Shown piece by piece: positions 29,636 through 38,458 of a DNA stretch of 64,000 bases. Position numbers and translations under genes: made by a program. Position 1 is the first letter of the stretch. Each line of letters starts with the position of its first letter. Below the pieces are notes generated by a model. It had not been told where the DNA came from, made no database searches, and saw nothing but the letters and a program-made list of their open reading frames with translations. Location of the stretch: assembly GCF_000186865.1 (NCBI RefSeq), contig NW_008705573.1, forward strand, positions 1,196,855 to 1,260,854, read 5' to 3'. This DNA is from Aureococcus anophagefferens. Taxonomy: Eukaryota > Sar > Pelagophyceae > Pelagomonadales > Pelagomonadaceae.

Positions 29636-29658
29636 GAGCGCGCCCTTCGGGCGCGCTC
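29636..29658. other. Hairpin, 10-bp stem with 3-nt loop
   Basis: GAGCGCGCCC-like arm at 29636-29645 and GGGCGCGCTC-like arm at 29649-29658, about 90 bp after the glycosyltransferase stop. It could be a 3'-UTR structure, but in such GC-rich DNA a stem of this size may be chance. Confidence 0.3.
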
Positions 29659-29767
29659 GCGCGAGCTGAGCCACTCATTCCCGTGTCAATGCTTCCCTCT
29701 GCACCGCTCGCGCGACGACAGCCATTTAATTTCCGTACGGCGGGGGAACCGGCACGCACAACTCACG

Positions 29768-29779
29768 CATATATATATG
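29768..29779 (+). promoter_or_regulatory. TATA-like box upstream of the Tudor-like gene
   Basis: Catatatatatgg stands out in a region of otherwise high GC and lies about 55-65 bp before the likely ATG at 29833. Spacing and composition fit a core promoter; this is inference. Confidence 0.4.
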
Positions 29780-29832
29780 GAATTCCGCAGGGAGATGTTG
29801 AGCGCTCTCCGGCCTCGATCGACCCGCAACCT

Positions 29833-31842
29833 ATGGAGATGTTGGAGCAACAGGTTGTCCCGAATACGGCGCCGCCGGCGGCGCCGGCCGCTCCGCCGGA
29901 ATCGCTCCCGGCGGAGCCGCCTGCGCTCGACCCCAAACCGGCGGCGGACCCGGCGCCGAGCAGCGAGGTCGTGACGCCCGAGGTCGTCGCCGCCGACAGC
30001 GACAGCGACGACGACCTCGAGCTCGAGGGCCTCATCGCCTGCCAGGAGACGACGTTCCACGAGGCGCCGCCGCCGCCGCGGTCGCCGAGCCCCGCGGGCC
30101 CCGACTACGCGGGCCTCGCGGACCTCAGCCGGGAGCGGCTCGCGTGTCGCGTCGCCGAGGCCGGCGGCGACGGCGCCGCGATCCGGACGTCCTGGGCCGT
30201 CGCCGCGCGGCCGGGCGTCGGCCGCGCCGCCGTGGCCTACACGACGACGGCGCCCTGCGGGCGCACCTTCGGGTCCTGCTGCGCGGACGACGTCCTCGAG
30301 TTCCTCGACCTCGCGCCGAAGAAGCGGAGGACGCCGCCGCGCGCCGAGCCGCGGCCGCCGCCGCCGGCGCCCAAGGCGCCCAAGCCGCGGGCCGCCGCGC
30401 CCACGCCCGCCGCCCCCCGGCCCGACGACGAGCCCGCGACGTACGACGGCGTCGTCTATCGGATGGGCGAGCGCGTCCGCGCGCGCTACAACCGCGGCTC
30501 CGTCGCCTACGGCGCGCTGGTCGCGCGCGTCTACCGCGAGGCCGACGGCCCGCTCTACGACCTCGTCTACGACGACGGCTTCCGCGACGCGCGCCTGCCC
30601 GCGCGCTTCATCCGCGACGTCGTCCGCGCGTCGCCGCTCGAGATCCGGCGCGCGGACTCGCGGGACTGGATCTTCTTCGAGAGCCAGGCCATCGCGCTGC
30701 GCCAGCTCGGCCCGTTGCTCACGCAGCAGATGCTCCTGCGGCTGCTCCACTCCAAGGCCTGGGACGACGACCCCTTCCGCGCGCGCCGCGTCGACGCGAA
30801 GGCGGGCGTCAAGATCCGGAACGCGCGCGACCGCGAGCAGGACGACGACTTCCGGCCGAACCGCGCCGTCGGCGATCCGGTGCTGGCCCAGTACGACCGC
30901 GCGGGCATCTTCTACAAGGGCACGATCTCCAAGGTCCATGACGGCGGCCGCGCCTACGACGTCCGCTACGAGGACGGCGACGAGGAGCTTGACATCGACG
31001 CGTACTACGTGCTCGACGCCGACGACCCGCGGGGCGCCGAGGGCGTCGAGGGCTTGGACGGGCTCGTGGAGGCGGAGCCGCCGCGGCCCGCGAAGCAGGC
31101 GAAGAAGCGGCCGCGCGACGAGAAGCCGGCGAAGAAGAAGGACAGGGACGAGACGTTCCCCCGGCCGCCGCGGCCCGTCGAGGTCCGCCGCCGCGGCAGC
31201 GACGCGTGGACGCACTTCGCGTCGCTGTCCAAGGCCGCGAAGCACTACAAGAATTTGCCGGCGTGGCTCGTCCAGCGGCTCGTCAGCGACCCGACGTTGA
31301 AGCACGACGTCTTCGAGTGCCGCGCGGCGGACGCGGCGCCGCCGCCGGCGAAGAAGGCCCGCGGCGCCTGCGAGGCCGGCGCCGTCGTCGTGTTGCGGAG
31401 CGGCGGCTGCTGGCGCCGGGGCGTCGCCGACGGCGAAGGGGCCGTCGCCTTCGAGGACGGGAAGACGCGCGCCGTCGACGCGGCCGACGTGGGCCTCGCG
31501 GTGCTCGGCGGCGGCGCGCCGGTGACCGCCGACGGCGAGGCCGTGCCCGAGGCCTGGCTCCTCGACGCCGCGGACCTCGTCGGCCGCGCGGTCGCGCGCG
31601 TCGAACAGGGGCGGCCGTCGCTGGGCCGCGTCGCCGCCGTCGACGCCGACGACGACGGCGCCCGGCCCTGCGTCCGCGTCCAGTGGAGCGGCGCCGCGGC
31701 GCCGAAGCGCCTGCACCTCGACGCGTTCCGCGCGAAGCTCGACGACGGCGCGCTCGCGGTCGCCGACGCGCCCGAGGCCGGCGCCGTCGCGGCGCTCCGC
31801 GCGGAGAACGCGCGCCTCCGGGCGGCGCTCGACGCGCGCTAG
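29833..31842 (+). CDS. Tudor-like multi-domain protein with short W-F repeat modules
   Basis: 669 residues from ATG 29833 (MEMLEQQVV). The start is chosen after the TATA-like box; the frame is open further upstream. A Pro/Ala-rich acidic leader is followed by two Tudor-like modules: MGERVRARYNRGSVAYGALV ... DLVYDDGFRDARLP, and VGDPVLAQYDRAGIFYKGTI ... YDVRYEDGDEELDI. Two copies of another ~50-residue module lie between and after them (RRADSRDWIFFESQAIALRQ ... DPFRARRV; VRRRGSDAWTHFASLSKAAK ... HDVFECRA), resembling small NUMOD1-like DNA-contact repeats found in algal proteins. A lysine-rich linker (KQAKKRPRDEKPAKKKDRDE) suggests nuclear location. A third weak barrel-like region precedes a short coiled coil. 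A chromatin or methyl-mark reader is inference. Confidence 0.7.
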   Translation: MEMLEQQVVPNTAPPAAPAAPPESLPAEPPALDPKPAADPAPSSEVVTPEVVAADSDSDDDLELEGLIACQETTFHEAPPPPRSPSPAGPDYAGLADLSRERLACRVAEAGGDGAAIRTSWAVAARPGVGRAAVAYTTTAPCGRTFGSCCADDVLEFLDLAPKKRRTPPRAEPRPPPPAPKAPKPRAAAPTPAAPRPDDEPATYDGVVYRMGERVRARYNRGSVAYGALVARVYREADGPLYDLVYDDGFRDARLPARFIRDVVRASPLEIRRADSRDWIFFESQAIALRQLGPLLTQQMLLRLLHSKAWDDDPFRARRVDAKAGVKIRNARDREQDDDFRPNRAVGDPVLAQYDRAGIFYKGTISKVHDGGRAYDVRYEDGDEELDIDAYYVLDADDPRGAEGVEGLDGLVEAEPPRPAKQAKKRPRDEKPAKKKDRDETFPRPPRPVEVRRRGSDAWTHFASLSKAAKHYKNLPAWLVQRLVSDPTLKHDVFECRAADAAPPPAKKARGACEAGAVVVLRSGGCWRRGVADGEGAVAFEDGKTRAVDAADVGLAVLGGGAPVTADGEAVPEAWLLDAADLVGRAVARVEQGRPSLGRVAAVDADDDGARPCVRVQWSGAAAPKRLHLDAFRAKLDDGALAVADAPEAGAVAALRAENARLRAALDAR

Positions 31843-31974
31843 GGGCGCGGGGCCTAATGATGCGAGCGCTGTCATTGCTTCAGCATAGATGTAATCGAAC
31901 CACAACGCGAGGCGGCTGTGATCCAGTGCGGTGAGATGGTCGAGGTGGCAGCGCGACATCGACTCTCTCCAACC

Positions 31975-32700
31975 ATGCTGCTGCCGCGCGTCGTCGCCGT
32001 CGCGCTCGCCGTGCGCAGCGCCGCAGCCGTCGAGGTCGAGGTCGGCGCCGACGGCGCGCTGCACGACGTCGCGGCGCGCGCGTCGAAGGATGCGGCCTAC
32101 CCCATGGACGCGGCGTCGCGGCGCTTCGGCGCCCAGCTCCTCGCGTCGCGGCTCAACGCGAGCGACCTCGACGGCGACTTCGACCGGGTCGTGCGGCCGG
32201 CGCTCCTCGGCGCGTGCGGTCTGCGCGACGAGCGGCGCGCGCGGCCCGGCAAGGGCAACACGGGCCACTGCTTCGCCGACTGGAACCACGTGGACTGCTG
32301 CACGATGGCCCTGGAGACGGCGGACAGCGAGAACCGGGGCAAGGTCGCGGGCATCGCGGCGTCGAACTTCCTCGGCGACGGCATCCGCGCGGCGAGCGTC
32401 GAGGCGCTCGGCGACGGCGGCAGCTGGTGCACGTGCACCATGGGCTCGGCGAAGAGCCCGCCGGGCGACGTCTGCCATGTTCAGTTCAACGCGCGGCCGG
32501 CCTTCAAGGTCGTCTGGTGCCCCGAGGACCTCGGCCGCTTCGTCGTCGTCGACGACGCGGGCAACAAACTGGCGCAGGGCCGGCCGACGGGCCGCCTGCC
32601 GCCCGCGGACCAGCGCCGGGCGAACGCTCGGGAATTCGCGGGCTCAAAATACGCCTTCCCGTGCCGGCCGCGGGCGTCCGCGTCGTCGGGCGCCATCTAG
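31975..32700 (+). CDS. Secreted cysteine-containing protein, unknown
   Basis: 241 residues from ATG 31975. A signal peptide (MLLPRVVAVALAVRSAAA) is followed by a domain with spaced cysteines: LLGACGLRDERRARPGKGNT GHCFADWNHVDCC, SWCTCTMG, GDVCHVQF, VVWCPEDLG and FPCRP. At least eight cysteines suggest disulfides in an extracellular or luminal protein. I do not recognise the family. The stop is 26 bp from the convergent GH26-like gene. Confidence 0.7.
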   Translation: MLLPRVVAVALAVRSAAAVEVEVGADGALHDVAARASKDAAYPMDAASRRFGAQLLASRLNASDLDGDFDRVVRPALLGACGLRDERRARPGKGNTGHCFADWNHVDCCTMALETADSENRGKVAGIAASNFLGDGIRAASVEALGDGGSWCTCTMGSAKSPPGDVCHVQFNARPAFKVVWCPEDLGRFVVVDDAGNKLAQGRPTGRLPPADQRRANAREFAGSKYAFPCRPRASASSGAI

Positions 32701-32701
32701 G

Positions 32702-32744
32702 TAGGAGTCGCTCAGCTTCGCCCAGTTAGGAGTCGCTCAGCTTC
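32702..32744. repeat. Direct repeat of 18 bp, period 25
   Basis: Taggagtcgctcagcttc occurs at 32702-32719 and 32727-32744. The second copy contains the stop codon and last codons of the minus-strand GH26-like gene; the first lies in the short gap between the two convergent stop codons. It looks like a small tandem duplication of the gene's 3' end. Confidence 0.85.
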
Positions 32745-33889
32745 ACCGTCGCGGCCTCGGGGCTCGCGAGGACGAAGGGCCGGCGGTGGCCCTCGTCGAT
32801 GGACGACGCGGCGCGGGGCCGCGTGCGCTCCTCGGGCGCGGGCATGAGGAAGGCGATGAAGAGGCCGAGCACGGGCAGGTAGCAGGCGAGGTAGACGGCC
32901 TCGCGGCGGCCGAGGCCCGGCGGCCGCGCGGCCGACACGCGCGAGAAGAACGCGCGCGTCGCGTTCGGGTAGGGGTCGAGGACGTCGTACTCCCATTTCG
33001 CCGCGAGGGCGTCGCGGACCTCGAGGCGGCTGTCGCCCCAGCCCATGCCCCGCCACATGGGCTGCGAATCCCAGTCGCAGTCGATGTACGACCACAGGAC
33101 GACGCCGCGCGCCTTCGCGAAGCGCAGCGTCGGCTCGAACCAGCGCGCCCAGAGCGTGCCGTAGGGCTCGACGACCCCCGCGCCGAAGGGCGTCGACTCG
33201 GCGATGATCAGGGGGATGCGCTTTTCGTCGCAAAAGTCCGCCATCGCGTGCGCGTAGGTCAAATCGCCGAGTTCGGAGTCGCCGTAGGCCTGCTGGAACA
33301 CGGACACGCCGCAGTAGTCCACGAGGCCGTCGCCGGGGTACCACGCCCCGACGCCGCGCCCGCCGTCGGCCTCCCAGGGCGCGAAGGACCAGCTGTGCCA
33401 CACGCGGAACGCGTTCGGCGCGTCCGCGAGCGCCTCCGCGACGACGCGGTACGCTGCTTTGTAGGCCTCGGGCACGTAGAGATTCCCCGGCATGTCGAAC
33501 TCGTAGCCGATGCGCACGAGGACGTGGCGCGGCGCGAGAGAGGCGACGTAGGCGACGAGCGCGTCGACGTTCGCGCCGAGGTCGCCGCGCGACAGCGCGG
33601 CCTCGTGGCCCTTGAGCTCGAGCCCGAGCTGCAGCGCCGTGCGCGCGGGTAAGCCCGCGAGCGCGCCGTCGGCGTACTCGACGCCGCTGCCGTAGTCCGT
33701 CGGGCTCCAGAGGCCGCTCAGGTTGCCGATGGACGCGTAGGACATGACGGCGTCCGGCGCGCCGAACCGGCCGGTGTAGTTGCGGATGCTCCAGAGATCC
33801 TGGCCGATGGCGACGCGCAAGTCGGCCGGCGACGCCAGCGCGGCGACGAGCGCGGCGCAGCAGCGGCGCCAAGATCTAGAGCTTGACAT
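32726..33889 (-). CDS. GH26-like glycoside hydrolase with C-terminal membrane anchor
   Basis: 387 residues from ATG 33889 (an upstream Met at 33955 is in frame but less signal-like). An N-terminal Cys/Ala-rich hydrophobic stretch (CCAALVAALASPADLRVAIG) is a likely signal peptide. The body follows a GH26-type barrel: VLVRIGYEFDMPGNLY (position of the acid Glu), FRVWHSWSFAPWEA, PGDGLVDYCGVSVFQQAYGD and IPLIIAESTPFGA (possible nucleophile Glu), then LWSYIDCDWDSQPMW. A second hydrophobic segment near the end (AVYLACYLPVLGLFIAFLMP) suggests type I anchoring. Related enzymes cleave beta-mannans or mixed-linkage glucans; the substrate here is inference. Confidence 0.75.
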   Translation of the reverse strand: MSSSRSWRRCCAALVAALASPADLRVAIGQDLWSIRNYTGRFGAPDAVMSYASIGNLSGLWSPTDYGSGVEYADGALAGLPARTALQLGLELKGHEAALSRGDLGANVDALVAYVASLAPRHVLVRIGYEFDMPGNLYVPEAYKAAYRVVAEALADAPNAFRVWHSWSFAPWEADGGRGVGAWYPGDGLVDYCGVSVFQQAYGDSELGDLTYAHAMADFCDEKRIPLIIAESTPFGAGVVEPYGTLWARWFEPTLRFAKARGVVLWSYIDCDWDSQPMWRGMGWGDSRLEVRDALAAKWEYDVLDPYPNATRAFFSRVSAARPPGLGRREAVYLACYLPVLGLFIAFLMPAPEERTRPRAASSIDEGHRRPFVLASPEAATVKLSDS

Positions 33890-34017
33890 CGCTTGGGCTA
33901 CTGCGATAGGCAGAACTTCAAAATTGAGGCTTGAAGCCTTATTGAAGGCAACCAAAAAGCGCTGGCGGCTGCCCCGACGCGGATACCGACGACGTCGACG
34001 CGCGCACTAAAAGAACA

Positions 34018-35466
34018 TTAATCCGGCGCGGCGACCTCCGCGGCGCCGCGGCCCGCCATGAAGGCGGCGAAGCTGTTCGGGTTCTGGTCCTCGTCGAGCA
34101 CGGGGTCCAGGACCGCGTGGCCGCCGCGCTGCCCGCCCTTGTCGTCCCTGGGCTTCTTCCGCCGCGCCTCCGCGGCCGGCGGGGGGACCGGCGGCCCCTC
34201 GTAGGCGTGGTCCGGCGACAGGACGAGGCGCGACGCCGTCACGAAGCCCGCCGCGGGCGACGCGACGCGGAGGCGGTCCTTGCCCTTGCTCCGCGCCGGG
34301 TTCGCGGCGTCGCGCGCCGTCGCCGCGACGACGGCCCCTTCCTCGAGCTCCGCGACGAAGTCGGACTGGAGCGACGCGCCGCGGCGGACGATGGCGCCGC
34401 CCTTCCGGACGACGTAGATGAGGCTCGACCGCGGGTTCCGGAGGTGGTCCCAGAGATTCGCGCCGCCCTCCAGCACCGTCGGGTCCTGGTGCAGGACGCG
34501 GCTCTCGCGGAGCGTCTTCGCCACCACAACGTCGTCGGCGTTCCCGGGACCTCCGGACTGGGAGAAGACGACGACGCGCCCCGCGGTCTTCGCCGCCGCG
34601 GCGACGGCGCGGAGCCCCTCCGCGGCGCGCGGGGACAGCGTCGCCCGGAGCGCGGCCCAGTCCGGCGCCGCGCCGACGTCGGCGACGCCGTAGGCGAGGG
34701 CCGGCCGGCCGTCGCCGTCGACGCAGTCGTCGACGCAGAGCCGGACCACGGCGCAGCGCGGCGGCGGCGCGAGGTCGCCCGCGCGGTCGTCGTCGCGCCG
34801 CGCGTCGACCAGGACCGTGACGACGTCGCCGCGGACGAGCGACGCGAGGTCCCGGAAGACGTGGACCGGCGGGCTCCGGTCGGCGCCCATGCGCAGCACG
34901 ACGTCCATGAGCCCCCGCAGCCGGTCGTCGGCCTCCTCGCGCTGGTTGAACGCGTCCTCGTAGAAGTTGCGCGGGTCCTGGAATTTTCGCTCCGCGTTTT
35001 CTACCAGCGACCGCTCCCGCGCGACCTCCACGTACTGGTCGTCGACGCCCCACTGGAACGTGATGTCGAGCTGGTCGAAGTCGTCGCCGAAGGCGTCGAC
35101 GGCCCACTGCTGGAACTCCGCGGACTCGGCCCACCCGCGAAACGCGTCGCTGAAGACCTCGAAGGGGTCGATCGCGTCGTCGGGCCGCCGCGCCGCGGGC
35201 CGCTGGCTCTTCCGGCCGCGGTCGTTGGGGTCGTAGTACTCCGTCGGCCGGTCGTCGGCGGCCCACTCCGCCGCCGTCAGGCTCTGCCCCAGGTGGGCGC
35301 GGCAGAGCTCGTAGGCGCTGGCGACCCGCTGGAAGGCCTCGATGTCGCCGCCGGGCTTGTCCGGGTGCGTCTTCAGCGCGTGCTTCCGGTACAGCTTGCG
35401 GAGCTGCTCCTCGTCCGTGCTCCGCGTCGCGCCCAGGAGCGCGCGGGCGCGGCGGAGGGCGCCCAT
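34018..35466 (-). CDS. J-domain (DnaJ-like) protein
   Basis: 482 residues from ATG 35466. The J domain is at residues ~5-65 (RALLGATRSTDEEQLRKLYR, HALKTHPDKPGGDIEAFQRV ASAYELC) with an intact HPD. It should stimulate an Hsp70 partner. The rest is unusual: an acidic/aromatic region (DPFEVFSDAFRGWAESAEFQ QWAVDAFGDDFDQLDITFQW), a helical part, and a C-terminal half with an SH3-like stretch (SSLIYVVRKGGAIVRRGASL, EEGAVVAATARDA, VTASRLVLS) of the kind seen in other algal signalling proteins. No zinc-finger or classical type I/II C-domain. It shares a CATG with the divergent gene (see findings). Confidence 0.85.
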   Translation of the reverse strand: MGALRRARALLGATRSTDEEQLRKLYRKHALKTHPDKPGGDIEAFQRVASAYELCRAHLGQSLTAAEWAADDRPTEYYDPNDRGRKSQRPAARRPDDAIDPFEVFSDAFRGWAESAEFQQWAVDAFGDDFDQLDITFQWGVDDQYVEVARERSLVENAERKFQDPRNFYEDAFNQREEADDRLRGLMDVVLRMGADRSPPVHVFRDLASLVRGDVVTVLVDARRDDDRAGDLAPPPRCAVVRLCVDDCVDGDGRPALAYGVADVGAAPDWAALRATLSPRAAEGLRAVAAAAKTAGRVVVFSQSGGPGNADDVVVAKTLRESRVLHQDPTVLEGGANLWDHLRNPRSSLIYVVRKGGAIVRRGASLQSDFVAELEEGAVVAATARDAANPARSKGKDRLRVASPAAGFVTASRLVLSPDHAYEGPPVPPPAAEARRKKPRDDKGGQRGGHAVLDPVLDEDQNPNSFAAFMAGRGAAEVAAPD

Positions 35467-35515
35467 GCTCGCAGTCTTTGTGGCTGGGCAGCCCCGTCAA
35501 CGAGACGTTGCGGAG

Positions 35516-37241
35516 ATGTTTCGGCCAACCATGATTCTTCCGCAGTCCATCCCGGTCAACATGGCCGACGCTGGCGGGGCTGCCCCCCAGCCAGCGGACG
35601 CCGAACCCAGCAACACAACACCCCAATCCATGGCCGACGTCGTCGCGCAGGTCCTGCCGGCGTCGGACGCGGCCCCGGCGCTGACGCCGGCGCGGCGGTC
35701 GCTCCTCCCCGCCTGGCTCCTCGCCAGCCAGGACAATCTCGCGAAGCTGACGGCGACGCACGACGTCGCGCGCCAGTCCATCGCGAACCTGCGGACCTCC
35801 ATCAAGAGATTCGACGACATGGTCGAGGAGCGCACGGCGCCGAAGGCGGAGGCCGCGCGGGAGGAGTCGGAGGAGGAGGCGGAGCCGCTCGCGGAGGTCG
35901 GCCCCCACGCGCTGCCCGAGGACTGCGGCGAGTGCGTCGCCGAGTACTGCGGCGGCCTCGACCTCCTCGTCTACAGCATCACGAGCGCCGCGGCCCACGT
36001 CTGGCTCGAGGCCGAGGCGCCGTGGCGCGCCGCGCACGCGCGCCAGCGTCTCGACCGCTGCTGGTGGCTCGAGGCGCGCGACGGCGCCTACCGCGACGCG
36101 GTCATGCAGCACGGCGCCTGGACTTTCGAGGCGCGGTCCTTCGTCAGGGAGTTCGGCGAGCAGGCGCGGTCGAAGCGCCGCGCGGACATCGAGCCGCGGC
36201 GCTTCAGTCGCCACGAGCGCGAGGTCGCGCACCCGCTGCCCGGGAGCGGCGCCCAGAGCGGCGACGTCGTCGCGCGCATGCACACGCTCGGCGTCGACGG
36301 GCGGCGGCGCGCGCTCGCGGCCCTCGAGGCCTTCGCGCTCGCGACGGCGAGCAGTGAAGCGGACGCGGGGCCCGACCTGGTGGCGCGCGGCGCCGTGACG
36401 ATCCTCGTCGCGTTCCTCTCGAACGAGCTCGGCAGCATCCAGGACCTCGCCGCGGGCTGCCTGGCGAACCTGGCGTGCGGCGAGGCGTCGCAGGACGACG
36501 TGTTGGAGACCATGGCCGCGTGCAACGCGCGGAAGCCGCTGGTGGCGCTGCTTTCTTCTCCCTCGGCGCGCGTGACGCTCCACCAGTCGTCCGCGCCCTT
36601 CGCGCACCTGAACCGGGGGCCCCGGGCGCGCCTCGCCGCCAAGGCCCAGGCCTTCAGGGAGCGGGAGGCCTACTGCCAGGGCATGGGCTGCAAGAACGCG
36701 AGCCGCGCGCTCTGCAACGCGTGCCTGCCGGCGTTCGCGCTGGCGCTGCCGCCGGACGGCGTCGGCGACCGCGCGCCCCACGGCGACGACGATCTCTTCG
36801 AGCGCTGGGATTTCTATAGCTTCCACTCGTCGGGCAGCTTCAACCACAAGTCGCGGATCCTGATGCACCGTCCGCGACGGGTCCGTGTCGGGCCTCGGGG
36901 CGGACAACCTCGGCCAGTTCCAGCTCTACGGCACGGCGCGCGCGGACCACGGCGCCCTCGTGCTCTACTTCTCCAAGTCCTACAGCGCCCAGCCCGTCCG
37001 CGACGTCACGCAGTCGGGCCACATCGCCCACGTGGCCTGGTCGGGCAACACGCCCGAGGAGGGGTTCTTCGGCGTCTGGGAAGTCACGTCCAACGACACG
37101 CACTTCGAATTGCGGCGCGGCGGCGTCTTCCGCGTCGTGCCCGCCGACGACGACGTGCCGACCTACGGCGGCGTCGCCGAGGCCGAGCCCCGGGGCGCGC
37201 GGATCCAGTTCCCCAGGATCCCGGGCGCGACGCCGGCGTAA
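35516..37241 (+). CDS. ARM-repeat-containing protein with an apparent frameshift near 36,870
   Basis: Proposed start ATG 35516 (35531 and 35561 are alternatives). A helical N-terminus (WLLASQDNLAKLTATHDVAR) leads to an unfamiliar conserved block (YCGGLDLLVYSITSAAAHVW, RCWWLEARDGAYRDAV). One or two armadillo-like repeats follow (RRRALAALEAFALATASSEA; VTILVAFLSNELGSIQDLAA GCLANLACG) and then a Cys-rich piece (CQGMGCKNASRALCNACLP). After SFNHKSRILMH the protein continues in another frame as RDGSVSGLGADNLGQFQLYG ... HIAHVAWSGNTPEEGFFGVW. The switch is one base at about 36,865-36,875 with no room for an intron, so either the assembly has an indel or the gene is damaged. The last part resembles a domain that reports on heat- or substance-induced structural change in other algal proteins, but the function is unknown. 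Confidence 0.6.
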
Positions 37242-37290
37242 CGTTGAAGGCAAGGCACGTGCAAGGTGCCCTGGTTGAATGCGAGGAGCA

Positions 37291-38406
37291 ATGGCCTTCC
37301 GCAACCTCGTCGCATGCCTGCTCGCGACGCGCAGCGCCGCGCTCGGCCTTCGGCCTCACCGCGCGCGCCTGCAGGGCCTGCGGAGCCACAGCGCTGGCCT
37401 GCGCGGCCAGACCATCCTCGGCTCCCAGGCCGCGCCGGTCGCGTTCGAGCGCGCCGACGACGCGTCGCGCGTCGCGCGGCGCATCGAGACCGTGCTGTCG
37501 CGGCGCACGTCGAAGGTCATCGTCGTGCTCGAGCGCCTCGTCGACGGGCACAACTACAGCGCCATCTTCCGGACGTGCGAGGCGCTCGGCGTGCAGCACG
37601 TCTGGATCATCGGCCCGCCCGAGGAGCGCTTCGCGAGCCGCCGGTCCCTCACGCGCGCGGGCCAGCTCGAGCGCGCGGAGCGCGGCGAGCTCGCGGACGC
37701 GAACCGGCTCGAGACCGATAGCCCGCTGACGCCGGGGTCGCGGAAGGCGCGGAAGCGCGAGCGCGCGCGGCGCGCGTGGAAGGTGGACGCGGACCTGGAC
37801 GCGGACCACGCGGCGCACGGCCGCGGGGCCGCGCGGTTCCTCACCGTTCGCGACTTCGACGACGCCACGGCGCTCCGCGCGGCGCTCGACGAGGTGCCCG
37901 GCTGCGAGCTCTGGTGCAGCGACCTCGGCCAGGGCGCGTCCGTGCTGCGGAAGGGCGCGCCCTGGATCTCCAGCGAGACGCTGCCGGCGCGCGTCGCGCT
38001 CTGCTTCGGCACGGAGAGCACCGGCGTGAGCTCGGAGCTCCTCGAGGCCTGCGACCGGCGCGTCTACGTGCCGCAGCACGGGTTCTCCGACTCCTTGAAC
38101 GTCGGCGTCGCCGCGGCGCTGGCGCTCACGGAGGTGCTCGACCTGCTCGGCGCGGGCGGCGACCTCGTCGGCGACGACGCGTGGGCGCCGGACGACGCGG
38201 CGCCGGCGCGCCTCCGGGCCAAGTGGGCCGCCTCCCTCGCGCGCGACGACGCCTCCCTCGCGGCGATTTTGGCCTCGCTCGGCGGCGACCTCGCCGTCCT
38301 CGACGACCTCCGGCGGCCCGACGAGTTCCGCAAGCACACGGGGCGGCCGAACCGGCCCACGCGGCGCGCGACGGCGAACCGCCGCGCGGCCGCGTCGGCC
38401 GAGTAA
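37291..38406 (+). CDS. SpoU/TrmH-family RNA 2'-O-methyltransferase
   Basis: 371 residues from ATG 37291 (MAFRNLVACLLATRSAALGL), an N-terminus that looks organelle-targeted. The SPOUT signatures are clear: IVVLERLVDGHNYSAIFRTC EALGVQHVWIIG (motif 1, including the N-x-x-x-I-x-R-x-x-E/D catalytic Arg region), CFGTESTGVSSELLEACDRR VYVPQHGFSDSLNVGVAAAL (motifs 2 and 3, forming the trefoil-knot SAM site). A basic insert of ~70 residues (SRKARKRERARRAWK) sits between them. The best family guess is TrmH-type tRNA Gm18 methylation, acting in the plastid or mitochondrion, but rRNA targets are possible. Confidence 0.88.
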   Translation: MAFRNLVACLLATRSAALGLRPHRARLQGLRSHSAGLRGQTILGSQAAPVAFERADDASRVARRIETVLSRRTSKVIVVLERLVDGHNYSAIFRTCEALGVQHVWIIGPPEERFASRRSLTRAGQLERAERGELADANRLETDSPLTPGSRKARKRERARRAWKVDADLDADHAAHGRGAARFLTVRDFDDATALRAALDEVPGCELWCSDLGQGASVLRKGAPWISSETLPARVALCFGTESTGVSSELLEACDRRVYVPQHGFSDSLNVGVAAALALTEVLDLLGAGGDLVGDDAWAPDDAAPARLRAKWAASLARDDASLAAILASLGGDLAVLDDLRRPDEFRKHTGRPNRPTRRATANRRAAASAE

Positions 38407-38458
38407 CGTTCCCACCATCCTTAGGCCGCACGCCGCTTCAAGCGGCGGTCGGGCGTCC

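Noticed and set aside
29590..29660. tRNA or structured RNA gene near the GC-rich hairpin
   Set aside because: Only one hairpin is visible; no cloverleaf, A/B boxes or acceptor stem.
34007..36907. Minus-strand frame of ~960 codons
   Set aside because: It is a shadow of the ARM-repeat gene (opposite strand) and of the J-domain gene (shifted frame). The real J-domain gene starts at 35466.
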